64,000 nt of DNA, from the NCBI GenBank assembly GCA_002428985.1, contig DIYL01000053.1:47700-111699 (forward strand). The letters run 5' to 3'. Every line of letters starts with the position of its first letter. Position 1 is the first letter of the stretch. Below, piece after piece: positions 35,090 to 44,403 of this stretch. The translations under genes and the position numbers were made by a program. The notes beneath the pieces were generated by a model that was not told where the DNA came from, made no database searches, and saw nothing but the letters and a program-made list of their open reading frames with translations. Source of the stretch: Anaerolineales bacterium UBA6055 (GTDB taxonomy: Bacteria > Chloroflexota > Anaerolineae > Aggregatilineales > Phototrophicaceae).

Positions 35090-36212
35090 ATGAGCCATCT
35101 TCACGGTGTAGTTTTGGTAAAGCTTGCATCGTGAAGGGGTATTTTTTCTCGATTGCATCACGGTCAAGTTCAATACCCAAACCGGGTGCAGTCGGTGGTA
35201 ATAAGTAGCCATCTTCCCATTCGGGTTGATTTAGCACAACATCAGGCATACTTTCATTTGGGCGACGCGGTAATTCTTGCACTGCAAAATTGGGTGTCGA
35301 TAAACTCAGGTGTAAAAATGCAGATGTCGCAACAGGTCCGATTGGATTATGAACAGCAAGATCAATATAGTGTGTCTCACACCATCCAGCGATCTTCTTG
35401 GATTCTGTCAATCCTGCACAAATACACAAATCAATACGAGCGTAATCAATCAGTTCCTCTTCAATTACCTGCCGGAACTCCCACTTGGAATTATATTGTT
35501 CTCCAGCTGCGATTGGCACATGCACACGATTACGTAAGTTACGATAAGATTGCGAATTTTCGACACGCAATGGGTCTTCAATAAAATATGGTCGATATTG
35601 TTCAACTTCGCGGCATAATAAGACTGCATCGGATAGATTAACACGCGTGTGTACATCCATTGCCAATTCAATGTCATCACCAACTGCCTCGCGGACAACC
35701 TCAAATTCTTTGATTGCACGACGCACAGCTTTTCGAGGTTCAATCAAATTACTCTTCTGATGCCCTAATCCCCAGCGTAAAACTTTCCATCCTTCGTCAA
35801 CTGATTGCTGGCACTTATCAGCTAATTCTTCGGGTGTTTCGCCCCCATTATGATTATAGGTCAGGACTTTATCCCGCACACGCCCACCTAACAATTCATA
35901 GATGGGCACACCCAATGCTTTACCCTTAATATCCCATAGTGCAATATCAATTGCCGCCATCGCCGCAGTCTGAATACGTTGTGCGGGAAAGAACCCACCC
36001 CGAAATAGCAATTGCCAGATATGCTCAATACGAAATGGATCAAGACCGATAAGCAACGGTTTCATGTGCTCAATCGCACCCTTAACCGCCAGTTCTCGAC
36101 CCGTGATCCCTGCCTCCCCAAGACCTGAGATCCCTTCGTCCGTATCAATCACCACAAAACAGAACGTGCGCCACTCCGTTGCCAAATAAACTGTAATATT
36201 TGTAATTTTCAT
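35076..36212 (-). CDS. Enolase-superfamily sugar-acid dehydratase (galactonate-dehydratase type), paralogue A
   Basis: 378 residues. N-terminal capping domain (ITNITVYLATEWRTFCFVVIDTDEGISGLGEAG) and TIM barrel with metal ligands Asp in MDVHTRV, Glu in FIEDPL and Glu in AAGEQYNS. The D-x-H of MDVH and the later His in AVHNPIGPV replace the KxK lysine found in muconate cycloisomerases and epimerases (here VLRWGL), matching the D-galactonate dehydratase branch. It should dehydrate an aldonic or uronic-derived acid using Mg2+. AGGGAG precedes the start. A paralogue lies at 61930. Confidence 0.85.
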   Translation of the reverse strand: MKITNITVYLATEWRTFCFVVIDTDEGISGLGEAGITGRELAVKGAIEHMKPLLIGLDPFRIEHIWQLLFRGGFFPAQRIQTAAMAAIDIALWDIKGKALGVPIYELLGGRVRDKVLTYNHNGGETPEELADKCQQSVDEGWKVLRWGLGHQKSNLIEPRKAVRRAIKEFEVVREAVGDDIELAMDVHTRVNLSDAVLLCREVEQYRPYFIEDPLRVENSQSYRNLRNRVHVPIAAGEQYNSKWEFRQVIEEELIDYARIDLCICAGLTESKKIAGWCETHYIDLAVHNPIGPVATSAFLHLSLSTPNFAVQELPRRPNESMPDVVLNQPEWEDGYLLPPTAPGLGIELDRDAIEKKYPFTMQALPKLHREDGSFTNW

Positions 36213-36356
36213 AAAATCTCCCTATATATTTTGATGTCACCCTCTGAGTATAGCTAGGCTGTACAAATTATGCAGAAATTACCTCAACTGACCGCAAAAC
36301 ATGTATAATAAGAAACATAATCAAATTAGGATTAAATTAGATTTAAAGAGCAAATT

Positions 36357-37877
36357 ATGACACCTGAACATGTTGATGTGTTAGTTGTTGGAGCAGGTAT
36401 CTCAGGTATTTGCGCCGCTTATTATTTACAAACCAAATGTCCAAACAAAACTTACACAATCCTTGAAGGTCGTAATGCAATAGGCGGGACGTGGGACTTA
36501 TTTCGTTATCCGGGGATACGCTCAGATTCCGATATGTATACTCTTGGCTTTAGCTTTAACCCGTGGCTAGACGGCAAATCTATTTCTGATGGTGAAACGA
36601 TCCTCAACTATGTTCGTACAACTGCCGATAAATTCGACATTAAACGTCATATTCGTTTCAATCACTACGTTGTTAAAGCAGAGTGGTCAAGCGAAACTGC
36701 TACTTGGACAGTTACTGTAGAGACAGGTAGCGATAAAACCCCTGTCACATTTACCTGCAACTTCTTGCATTTGTGCAGTGGATATTATGACTATGACAAT
36801 CCCTATCGTCCCGAATTTGCAGGTGAAGATCAATTTCAGGGTCAAATCATTCACCCACAACATTGGGATGACAGTGTAGAATACACCGACAAAAATGTCG
36901 TCATTATCGGTAGCGGTGCAACAGCTGTCACACTTGCCCCCGCGATGTCCGACAGAGCCAAACATGTCACAATGCTTCAAAGATCCCCAACTTATATTGT
37001 ATCGATGGCATCGGAAGACAAAACTTCTCAATTTTTGGGGCGGGTTTTCCCATCACAAATGGCGCACACCCTAGCGCGTTGGAAATCTATTTTGTATCAA
37101 ATCTATTCATTCGGTCTAGCCCGTTGGAAGCCCGATACAGTCAAAGAAGAAATCCTTAAAATGGCTGCCGAAGAATTACCAGATGATTTTGATGTCCATA
37201 CCCACCTGAATCCAACCTATAATCCGTGGGATCAGCGGTTATGCCTTATCCCAGATTCAGATTTATTTCATGCAATTAGTGCCGGAGATGTCTCCATTGT
37301 CACCGATCATATTGATACATTTGTTGAAGACGGAATTCAGTTGCAATCCGGTGAAAAGCTTGATGCAGACTTGATTGTCACCGCAACAGGTCTTAAGGTC
37401 AAACTTGCCGGTGGGATGCAAGTCATTGTTGATGATGAACCCATCAAATTTGGGGAAAAAGTCAGTTATAAAGGGTTTATGGTCAGTGACATCCCGAACA
37501 CAGCCAATACAGTCGGTTATAGTAATGCATCATGGACACTCAAAGCCGAGCTAATCGCAGAATATGTCTGCCGTCTGATTAATTATATGGATAAACATGA
37601 TTATGTCGCTGTGACACCACGCCTCAACACTGATGTAGACGATGATCCGATCATTCCTCTGAATTCAGGGTACATCAATCGTGCGCTAGCCGAGTTACCT
37701 AAACAAGGGGCAGAAAAACCATGGCGTGTTTACCAGAATTACATCAAAGATATGCTCAATACTCGCTTTAGTCGCCTTGATGATGGTGCAATGGAATTCA
37801 TGCCTCGTACTGCAATAAAACCAGCAACGTCACAAAAGGAGCAACGTATCCATGAGCCAGATGCAGTTATCCAATAA
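36357..37877 (+). CDS. Flavin monooxygenase, Baeyer-Villiger type
   Basis: 506 residues. First Rossmann motif VVGAGISGICAAYYL (about 10-24), GGTWDLFRYPGIRSDSDMYTLGFSF, the family fingerprint FQGQIIHPQHWDD (FxGxxxHxxxW, about 160-172), and second Rossmann IIGSGATAVTLAPAM for NADPH. Class B monooxygenases insert oxygen next to ketones or oxidise N/S atoms. It overlaps the following SDR gene by 26 bases, so the two are co-translated; an alcohol-to-ketone-to-ester route is a reasonable inference. Substrate unknown. Confidence 0.9.
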   Translation: MTPEHVDVLVVGAGISGICAAYYLQTKCPNKTYTILEGRNAIGGTWDLFRYPGIRSDSDMYTLGFSFNPWLDGKSISDGETILNYVRTTADKFDIKRHIRFNHYVVKAEWSSETATWTVTVETGSDKTPVTFTCNFLHLCSGYYDYDNPYRPEFAGEDQFQGQIIHPQHWDDSVEYTDKNVVIIGSGATAVTLAPAMSDRAKHVTMLQRSPTYIVSMASEDKTSQFLGRVFPSQMAHTLARWKSILYQIYSFGLARWKPDTVKEEILKMAAEELPDDFDVHTHLNPTYNPWDQRLCLIPDSDLFHAISAGDVSIVTDHIDTFVEDGIQLQSGEKLDADLIVTATGLKVKLAGGMQVIVDDEPIKFGEKVSYKGFMVSDIPNTANTVGYSNASWTLKAELIAEYVCRLINYMDKHDYVAVTPRLNTDVDDDPIIPLNSGYINRALAELPKQGAEKPWRVYQNYIKDMLNTRFSRLDDGAMEFMPRTAIKPATSQKEQRIHEPDAVIQ

Positions 37878-38670
37878 GACTGCTCTGATTACAGGTGCAG
37901 GTAGCGGGATTGGGCGAGGGATTACACAAGCACTCGCTAAACGTGGATGTAATGTCATTATTACGGACATCAACAATGAGAACTTAATCGAAACAGGCTC
38001 AATAATTGAGCCCCACAATGTCCAAGTCACTCAGCATATACTTGATGTCTCTGACCGTGAAAGTATTCATCAAATTGCCGACACCATACAAGCACAATAT
38101 GGTCAGATCGACCTATTGTTTAATAATGCAGGGGTCGCGCTGGGTGGTACATTTGAAGAAGTCAGTGAAGCCGATTTTAATTGGTTGTTTACTATCAATT
38201 TTCATGGTGTGGTGTGGATGACACGTGCATTCTTGCCCTTACTCAAGCAGAGTCCCGATGCACGCATTGTCAACATCTCTAGCTTATTTGGGATCATTGC
38301 CCCGCCCGGGCAAGTTGCCTACTCATCAGCAAAATTTGCAGTGCGCGGTTTTTCCGAAGCACTTCGTCATGAAATGGTCGGGAGCAACATCGGCGTCACT
38401 GTGGTACATCCCGGTGGTATTAACACCAATATTGTTGATAACTCGCGCACGGCAGACACAGGTTTATCACCAGAAGTAATTAAACAGCAACAAGAAGAGT
38501 ACAAAAAAGTATTGGTTATGCCCCCCGAACAAGCTGGAGAAATCATAGTAGACGGTGTTGTTAATCGTAAAGACCGCATCCTTGTTGGTAATGATGCCAA
38601 ACTAATCGCTTTTATCACACGGTTATTCCCAACACGTTATTGGACATTTATTGATAGACTTTTACCCTAA
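37852..38670 (+). CDS. Short-chain dehydrogenase/reductase
   Basis: 272 residues, classical SDR: TGAGSGIGRG (NAD(P) binding, about 14-23), NNAGVALGG, catalytic Ser in NISSLFG and YSSAK Tyr-Lys pair (about 156-160). Its start lies inside the end of the monooxygenase gene with AAGGAG 11 bases ahead. The C-terminus (TRLFPTRYWTFIDRLLP) resembles SDRs that accompany Baeyer-Villiger enzymes. Asp at the end of strand 2 (ITDINN) suggests NAD. Confidence 0.9.
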   Translation: MSQMQLSNKTALITGAGSGIGRGITQALAKRGCNVIITDINNENLIETGSIIEPHNVQVTQHILDVSDRESIHQIADTIQAQYGQIDLLFNNAGVALGGTFEEVSEADFNWLFTINFHGVVWMTRAFLPLLKQSPDARIVNISSLFGIIAPPGQVAYSSAKFAVRGFSEALRHEMVGSNIGVTVVHPGGINTNIVDNSRTADTGLSPEVIKQQQEEYKKVLVMPPEQAGEIIVDGVVNRKDRILVGNDAKLIAFITRLFPTRYWTFIDRLLP

Positions 38671-38682
38671 TTGAGGCGATAT

Positions 38683-39741
38683 ATGCAACCTGAACTGATT
38701 ATAGATGCCCACCTTGATTTAGCATGGAACGCGATTCAATGGAATCGGGACATTACACAGAGTGTCTACACAATTCGCACTAGAGAGACAAATATTGAAG
38801 GCAAAGGACGTGCCGTCAACACCGTTGCCCTACCCGAAATGCAAGCGGGTAACATCAGCCTATGTATCGCCACGCTTATGGGACGCAATACAGGTAATCC
38901 TGTACCACACTTAGATTTTGCATCTAGAATGCAAACCTATGGTGTAGCGCAAGGGCATCTTGCATACTATCGTGCATTGGAACATGCAGGTTATGCTCGC
39001 ATTATCACTGACCTAGAACAACTCAATAACCATCTGACAGCACTAGACACTAATGACCAAACCGCCGGATTTATCATCAGCATGGAAAGTGCAGATGCAA
39101 TTCTTGACCCAGAACAAGTCAGTGAATGGTATGATGCAGGTGTTCGGTTAATTGGTCCAGCTCACTATGGTATGGGACGTTATGCGGGGGGAACAGGTGT
39201 CGAAGACGGTTTCACTGACATCGGCTTTGCCCTTCTCAAGCAGATGGAGCAACATAATATTATTCTGGATGTCACGCATCTATCTGACAAAGCCTTCTGG
39301 CAAGCACTTGATAATTTTAACGGGCATATCATCGCTAGCCACAACAACTGTCGCGCGCTTGTCCCACATCAACGCCAATTTAGTGACGACCAGCTCAAAG
39401 CGATTATTGAGCGTGATGGTGTAATCGGAGTCGCCTTTGATGCTTGGATGTTACAAGAAGGCTGGATTAAAGAAGTGACGAGCAATAAATCTGTCACCTT
39501 AGCCACCGTCGCAGATCACATCGACCATATCTGCCAACTCGCAGGTAATACAGACCACGTCGGTTTCGGGTCCGATTTAGATGGTGGTTTCGGACGTGAA
39601 CAATCTCCATCAGACCTCAATACCATTGCCGATCTACAAAACTTCAAACCACTATTATCAGATCGTGGCTATTCCGATGCAGACATCACAGCAATTTTCT
39701 CTGGTAATTGGATTCGTAAATTTAATGAGGCATGGGCATGA
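38683..39741 (+). CDS. Membrane-dipeptidase family (M19) peptidase
   Basis: About 352 residues. Zinc ligands of the M19 amidohydrolase fold are in place: DAHLDLAW (HxD), Glu in ISMESADAI, His in DVTHLS, His in ASHNNCRAL, and Asp in GFGSDLDGGFG. The family cleaves dipeptides, often with a D-residue at the C-terminal side. The ATG at 38683, with GAGG 6 bases ahead, is preferred to the TTG at 38671. No signal peptide is present, so it is cytoplasmic. It follows the SDR closely and may be in the same transcript. Confidence 0.9.
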   Translation: MQPELIIDAHLDLAWNAIQWNRDITQSVYTIRTRETNIEGKGRAVNTVALPEMQAGNISLCIATLMGRNTGNPVPHLDFASRMQTYGVAQGHLAYYRALEHAGYARIITDLEQLNNHLTALDTNDQTAGFIISMESADAILDPEQVSEWYDAGVRLIGPAHYGMGRYAGGTGVEDGFTDIGFALLKQMEQHNIILDVTHLSDKAFWQALDNFNGHIIASHNNCRALVPHQRQFSDDQLKAIIERDGVIGVAFDAWMLQEGWIKEVTSNKSVTLATVADHIDHICQLAGNTDHVGFGSDLDGGFGREQSPSDLNTIADLQNFKPLLSDRGYSDADITAIFSGNWIRKFNEAWA

Positions 39742-39748
39742 GATAGCA

Positions 39749-40036
39749 ATGAACATAACAATAGACGGTAAAGTTATTTATTGGCGTGGACCTGCCCCAT
39801 GGTATTTTGTGACGATACCTAAAGCAGAAAGTGATGAAATCAGGGACATTGCCAATCAAGTCACCTATGGGTGGGGTGTCATTCCTGTCTTGGTTCACAT
39901 TGGAGAAACTGAATTTACGACATCGCTATTTCCGAAAGACGGATTATATCTGGTGCCAATTAAAGCGGCTGTTCGCAAAGCCGAAAACATCAACGAAGAT
40001 GACATTGTTACAATTCAACTCAAGATTGATATGTAA
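39749..40036 (+). CDS. DUF1905-family protein
   Basis: 95 residues from ATG 39749, 7 bases past the M19 stop. The pattern GKVIYWRGPAPWYFVTIPKAESDEI, then YGWGVIPVLVHIGETEFTTSLFPKDGLYLVPIKAAVRKAE and the end DIVTIQLKI, is the DUF1905 beta-barrel fold. The function is not known. The reading frame stays open to 39581 inside the M19 gene, but family length supports the short form. Confidence 0.82.
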   Translation: MNITIDGKVIYWRGPAPWYFVTIPKAESDEIRDIANQVTYGWGVIPVLVHIGETEFTTSLFPKDGLYLVPIKAAVRKAENINEDDIVTIQLKIDM

Positions 40037-40135
40037 CGAACTTGTCAATCAAGAATCTCATGAATACAATACGTGAATAATTGTCCATTTAGACTGATTA
40101 ATTACTAAATCCCCAACCAAAGGACTATCATACTT

Positions 40136-41014
40136 ATGGGAATCGCAGTTGTACCTGTTGCAGGACTTGGGACACGCTTATTACCGTTAACCAAAACACA
40201 ACCCAAAGAAATGTTACCCGTCGGACGTAAGCCGGTGGTTCATCATATTGTCGAAGAACTCATTGAAAATGACATTGATCAAATATTATTCATCACAGGG
40301 GCGAGTAAAGCATCAATCGAAAATTACTTTGATCTTGATGAGACCCTAGTCAATATGCTAAGAGAGCGCGGTAAAGAAGATTTACTCGCTGACCTTCAGC
40401 TAGATTACGCCCCTGTGAAATACTACTTTACCCGCCAACGTCAACTGCTCGGATTAGGTCACGCCGTACAATGCGCAAGTGATTTTATCACTGACGAATC
40501 GTTTGTTGTTGCACTTGGTGATTCTATTATCCAAGGTGGCGATGCTAAATTGCTGTCGCGCATGCAAACTTGTTTCGATGACAACGCTTGTGCCGCTGTT
40601 GTGGCATTCGAATCTGTCCCAAAATCTGAAGTTTTCCGTTATGGGATTGCACATCCAAAGACAGGCGATGATGTTTTCGAATTAGAGGATATTGTTGAAA
40701 AGCCATCAGTAGAAAATGCTCCAAGCCAATTGGCAGTCGCGGCGCGTTATATATTTACGCCAGCTATATTTGATGCGTTGGAACGTATTACCCCCGGTGC
40801 AGGTGGTGAACTCCAATTAACGGATGCAATTCGTTTGCTAATTAAAGAGGGTCATACCGTCTATGGTGTACGCCTGACAGATGATGAACGCCGTTTCGAT
40901 ATTGGCAACTATGCATCATATTATCGTGCATTTGTCGATTTTGCATTGAGTGATCCAACCTATGGTGACGATTTACGCCAATATGTGAGCGAGCTACTTA
41001 AGGGGTCATCATAA
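40136..41014 (+). CDS. galU: UTP-glucose-1-phosphate uridylyltransferase (GalU family)
   Basis: 292 residues. Nucleotidyltransferase start VVPVAGLGTRLLPLTKTQPKEMLPVGRKPVVHHIVEE, then ALGDSII (metal Asp), VEKPS and AARYIFTPAIFDALE, closing with the RRFDIGNYASYYRAF motif typical of GalU. It makes UDP-glucose from UTP and glucose-1-phosphate. Its TAA shares one base with the ATG of the GHMP kinase, a strong sign of coupled work, so it could also use glucuronate-1-phosphate. Confidence 0.9.
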   Translation: MGIAVVPVAGLGTRLLPLTKTQPKEMLPVGRKPVVHHIVEELIENDIDQILFITGASKASIENYFDLDETLVNMLRERGKEDLLADLQLDYAPVKYYFTRQRQLLGLGHAVQCASDFITDESFVVALGDSIIQGGDAKLLSRMQTCFDDNACAAVVAFESVPKSEVFRYGIAHPKTGDDVFELEDIVEKPSVENAPSQLAVAARYIFTPAIFDALERITPGAGGELQLTDAIRLLIKEGHTVYGVRLTDDERRFDIGNYASYYRAFVDFALSDPTYGDDLRQYVSELLKGSS

Positions 41015-42018
41015 TGCGCATTATCCGAAAACGAGCTTACGCTAGAGCCGGACTCCTCGGTAATCCATCAGATGGTTACAATGGCAAAACGATTGCGTTC
41101 AGTGTCAAAGATTTCTGGTCAGAAGTTTCACTATATGATTGGCATACACTCGAAATTTTACCGTCACAATACGATCATGGACGCTTCCGATCAATTTATG
41201 AGTTAGCAGATGATGTCACGTCTCACGGCTATTATGGAGGCATCCGGCTATTAAAAGCCACTATCAAGCGTTTTGTCGATTATTGTAATGCACAAGATAT
41301 TCAACTGCATTCCCAGAATTTTTCTGTACGTTATGATAGCCATATCCCGAGACAAGTCGGACTCGCAGGATCAAGTTCGATCATTACCGCGATGCTACGC
41401 TGTCTATTGGAGTTCTATGAAATTGATATGCCTCTTGAGATACAACCCTCGTTTGTGTTGTCGGTAGAACAGGACGAGCTTGGCATCACAGCAGGTTTAC
41501 AAGACCGTGTGATTCAAATTTATGAAGGCATGGTTTACATGGATTTCAACAAATCGCAGGAACAGGTTCAACATAGCATTACGCATTATCACTATGAATC
41601 ATTAGATTGGTCACCTGATTTACCCTTATATATTGCATATCATACACGCTTAGGTGAACCGACCGAGGTCTTCCACAATGATCTACGGGGTCGATTTAAT
41701 CGTGGTGATAGTGATGTCGTTGGTGCAATGCAGCAGTTTGCGCAATATGCAGAAGATGGGCGCGATGCGATTCTGTCAAATGACCTATCCCAATTATCCA
41801 AAATGATTGATGCTAATTTCAATACTCGGCAAGACATTGCACAATTACCCCAGTGGCAAGTCGATATGGTCGAGACAGCACGGCGTTGTGGTGCCAGTGC
41901 AAAATTTGCAGGATCAGGGGGTGCAATCGTCGGCACATATACAGATAACGCAATGCTTCAAACATTATCCAAGAAACTTGACGCAATTGGATCGAAGGTT
42001 ATAGCCATACACCCTTAA
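41014..42018 (+). CDS. GHMP kinase, glucuronokinase-like
   Basis: 334 residues. GNPSDGYNGKTIAFSV (about 17-32), ATP loop RQVGLAGSSSIITAMLRC (about 114-131) and KFAGSGGAIVGTY (about 293-305) are the three GHMP motifs. The opening ARAGLLGNPSDGYNGKTIA closely follows plant glucuronokinases (GNPSDxYxGKT/RT), which phosphorylate D-glucuronate at C1. It starts at the last base of the galU stop (TAATG), so translation is coupled. Other sugar kinases of the clan cannot be excluded. Confidence 0.82.
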   Translation: MRIIRKRAYARAGLLGNPSDGYNGKTIAFSVKDFWSEVSLYDWHTLEILPSQYDHGRFRSIYELADDVTSHGYYGGIRLLKATIKRFVDYCNAQDIQLHSQNFSVRYDSHIPRQVGLAGSSSIITAMLRCLLEFYEIDMPLEIQPSFVLSVEQDELGITAGLQDRVIQIYEGMVYMDFNKSQEQVQHSITHYHYESLDWSPDLPLYIAYHTRLGEPTEVFHNDLRGRFNRGDSDVVGAMQQFAQYAEDGRDAILSNDLSQLSKMIDANFNTRQDIAQLPQWQVDMVETARRCGASAKFAGSGGAIVGTYTDNAMLQTLSKKLDAIGSKVIAIHP

Positions 42019-42326
42019 CCTCAATAATCTGAATCGAAGTTTGAGAGTCTGGTATCAACAACCAACGATTAAAGCATCTCAAACTTCCATTAACTAAGCG
42101 GCATAGCTACATTAACAAGTAAAACGCCTCACACTTACTTAAAATTGATAGTCAAAACAGATGCCAAGTTTACATATTAATTTCGGGCAAAGATTGTAGC
42201 AGATTTGTTACATCATTCGATTGGCTAGAAGTCGGCATATGAGGTTACAACCTCTGTATATCATTCAAATGATACTCGGGCACGCCTATTGTTCTATCAA
42301 GAAATGTTTATGGTTGTGCTACTGCA
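42019..42326. other. 308-base gap between convergent genes, with a long-loop inverted repeat
   Basis: It contains perfect 11-bp arms GAAGTTTGAGA (42036-42046) and TCTCAAACTTC (42077-42087) with a 30-base loop, probably the transcript end of the GHMP kinase. The rest (42090-42326) shows no gene or clear signal. Confidence 0.5.
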
Positions 42327-43136
42327 TTATTTGAGTTTCGATGATTCTTCGGGTTGTTCAGGATGGCCATCGGGTAATGGGCTATGTAGCGTCCAGCCAC
42401 CATCAACCTGTAGCGTCTGTCCTGTGATATGACGTGCCCCTTCCGACGCAAGAAATAGCACCGTTGCTGTTATATCTTCCACATAACCACCCCGTCCAAC
42501 AGGCGTAACACTCGACCAATTCGCCTCGAATTTTGGATCGTCTGCAAGCGTACGTTCAGTTAATATCGCACCGGGGCTAATCGCATTAACCGTAATCCCG
42601 TATTCGCCTAGTTCTAAAGCAAGAGAACGTGCCATCATTCGAATGCCTGCTTTGGTGATACCGTATGCTCCAAGATTTAGAAATGCCTGCTCTCCGGTCA
42701 CGGAAGACATCAACATAATTCGCCCAAATATGTTCTGAGCAATCATAGCTTTGGCGACTGCCTGCGCTGAAAAATAACTCCCTTGCAAATTGACTTGTAG
42801 AATGCGGTCAAATGCTTCTGGTGTATATTCGAGGAAGCTTCCATAATTTGTAATACCAGCGTTGGCGACAAATATATCTAGCCCACCATATTGGTTAGCG
42901 AATGATTGGATTGTCTGTTGCAACACCGGAATATCAGCAATATCGAACCCATATGCCAAGACAGCCTCGCGCCCAACATCCGCATTGATTGATGTAGCAG
43001 ACGATTGTGCTAAATCCGCATCCATATCATTTAAGGCAACAATAGCACCAGCTTTTGCAAATTCATGGCAAATCGCATAGCCGATACCAACACCTGCTCC
43101 AGTTACAAAGACGCGCTTACCATCAAAATTTGTCAT
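42327..43136 (-). CDS. SDR oxidoreductase, glucose/3-oxoacyl dehydrogenase type
   Basis: 269 residues, classical SDR: VTGAGVGIGYAI at the start, VANAGITNYG, Ser in LMSSVTGEQ and YGITK (Tyr-Lys). The end GQTLQVDGGWTLHSP is the standard C-terminal loop. Asp in LNDMDAD suggests NAD. A Pro/Glu tail (PEQPEESSKLK) extends past the usual end. GAAGGTG lies just before the ATG. The gene is downstream of, and on the same strand as, the AraC gene, with a 182-base gap. Confidence 0.88.
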   Translation of the reverse strand: MTNFDGKRVFVTGAGVGIGYAICHEFAKAGAIVALNDMDADLAQSSATSINADVGREAVLAYGFDIADIPVLQQTIQSFANQYGGLDIFVANAGITNYGSFLEYTPEAFDRILQVNLQGSYFSAQAVAKAMIAQNIFGRIMLMSSVTGEQAFLNLGAYGITKAGIRMMARSLALELGEYGITVNAISPGAILTERTLADDPKFEANWSSVTPVGRGGYVEDITATVLFLASEGARHITGQTLQVDGGWTLHSPLPDGHPEQPEESSKLK

Positions 43137-43318
43137 ATCATCACCTTCTAAAATATGTTTATGCTATTTTCTAAAGAATCTTATAATGTTGTTTCAGCAC
43201 TCTTGATAATTGAGATCATCGATATAAAAGCCAAACATCTCGCTTAGATCAAACGACTACTTACAGGAATATTCAACCATGTTATATTGTCGCAAACAAT
43301 GAACTAATTTTCCTATTA

Positions 43319-44224
43319 TTACTTCAAAATCTGCGCACGGAATTGTGTCGGAGTTAGATCATACTCGCGATTAAACAAGCGGTTCAACTCCTGTGGGCTA
43401 CTGAAACCAACAGCATATCCGATTTCATTAACATTCATATCTGTGAATTGTAATAGCCGTTTTGCTTCTGCAAGGCGACGTGTATTGCGGTAAGCAATCG
43501 GGGATGTATTCAGAGCAATTTTAAAAAGAGCAGAACACCGTGAACGACTGAGATTCATGGTATCGGCGATTTCATCTAATGTAAGCGGTTCCATATACCG
43601 ATGTTCAATCATTTCCATAATTGGTTTTATCCGAATGAGTGCATTACGGTGCGATAAATCCTGAATTAATTCGGGACGTGTGGATAGTTGGCGGCGCGAC
43701 AATAATCCTATAGCCTGTAACAACAACCCAGCAACAACAATCTCCCATGACTGTTGTTGGTCTTGATGCTCAATGCGAATTTGTTCGAGTAGATGACGCA
43801 CCGGCTCTGTAACTGGATCATTCAAAGGGATTAGAGGACTGCCTTTAAATGAGTATTCTGGGGAAAACGGCGCATGGGCTTCTAGCCAGAATTGACTTAG
43901 AGCACGGTTATCTAATAAACCAGGGTGAAAATGGACAACAAAAAGCTCTGCCCCAGTAGGATCAGCATATCCCATATGGGGTGAGTAGTCATTAATTACA
44001 TAGACTTGCCCAGCCTCCATGCGATACTCGCGATCACCAAACACGTGAAACCCAGATCCACCTAGAACATAACCCAATTCATAGCTTTCGTGCCAGTGTG
44101 GCGCATTCAAATCAACGGAACGTAACGGAACCTGTGCAATCTCATATAACTTTTTGCGTTGAATGAGCGATGCAACGCTAACTGTATCATCATAAATCGG
44201 CGTAAGTTTTCGCCAGTCGATCAT
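43319..44224 (-). CDS. AraC-family transcriptional regulator
   Basis: 301 residues. The N-terminal cupin sensor (residues 35-100) has HWHESYELGYVLGGSGFHVF; the C-terminal double helix-turn-helix (about 205-300) has PLTLDEIADTMNLSRSRCSALFKIALNTSPIAYRNTRRLAEAKRLL and NEIGYAVGFSSPQELNRLFNREYDLTPTQFR. Such regulators usually sense a sugar and activate adjacent genes. It is divergent from the propeller glycosidase-like gene, with a dyad between, so that gene is the likely target. Confidence 0.9.
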   Translation of the reverse strand: MIDWRKLTPIYDDTVSVASLIQRKKLYEIAQVPLRSVDLNAPHWHESYELGYVLGGSGFHVFGDREYRMEAGQVYVINDYSPHMGYADPTGAELFVVHFHPGLLDNRALSQFWLEAHAPFSPEYSFKGSPLIPLNDPVTEPVRHLLEQIRIEHQDQQQSWEIVVAGLLLQAIGLLSRRQLSTRPELIQDLSHRNALIRIKPIMEMIEHRYMEPLTLDEIADTMNLSRSRCSALFKIALNTSPIAYRNTRRLAEAKRLLQFTDMNVNEIGYAVGFSSPQELNRLFNREYDLTPTQFRAQILK

Positions 44225-44271
44225 AACTCACCTAATAAAATTTATTCTTTTTTTCTTCACGTAACATTTAA

Positions 44272-44298
44272 CCTGACTGTAACATATAATATGTCAGG
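44272..44298. promoter_or_regulatory. Dyad in the AraC/glycosidase intergenic region
   Basis: CCTGAC-N15-GTCAGG, with an inner palindrome ACATAT-A-ATATGT that includes a TATAAT hexamer. It lies about 105 bases from the plus-strand gene and about 50 from araC. Confidence 0.45.
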
Positions 44299-44403
44299 AA
44301 TATCCGTTCATATTTTAAGATGAATCTGACTAGTCTGTCCATATGAAGTAGACTACATTATATTAGAAATGGACATAATTAGATCATTTATGGAAAATAA
44401 CGC

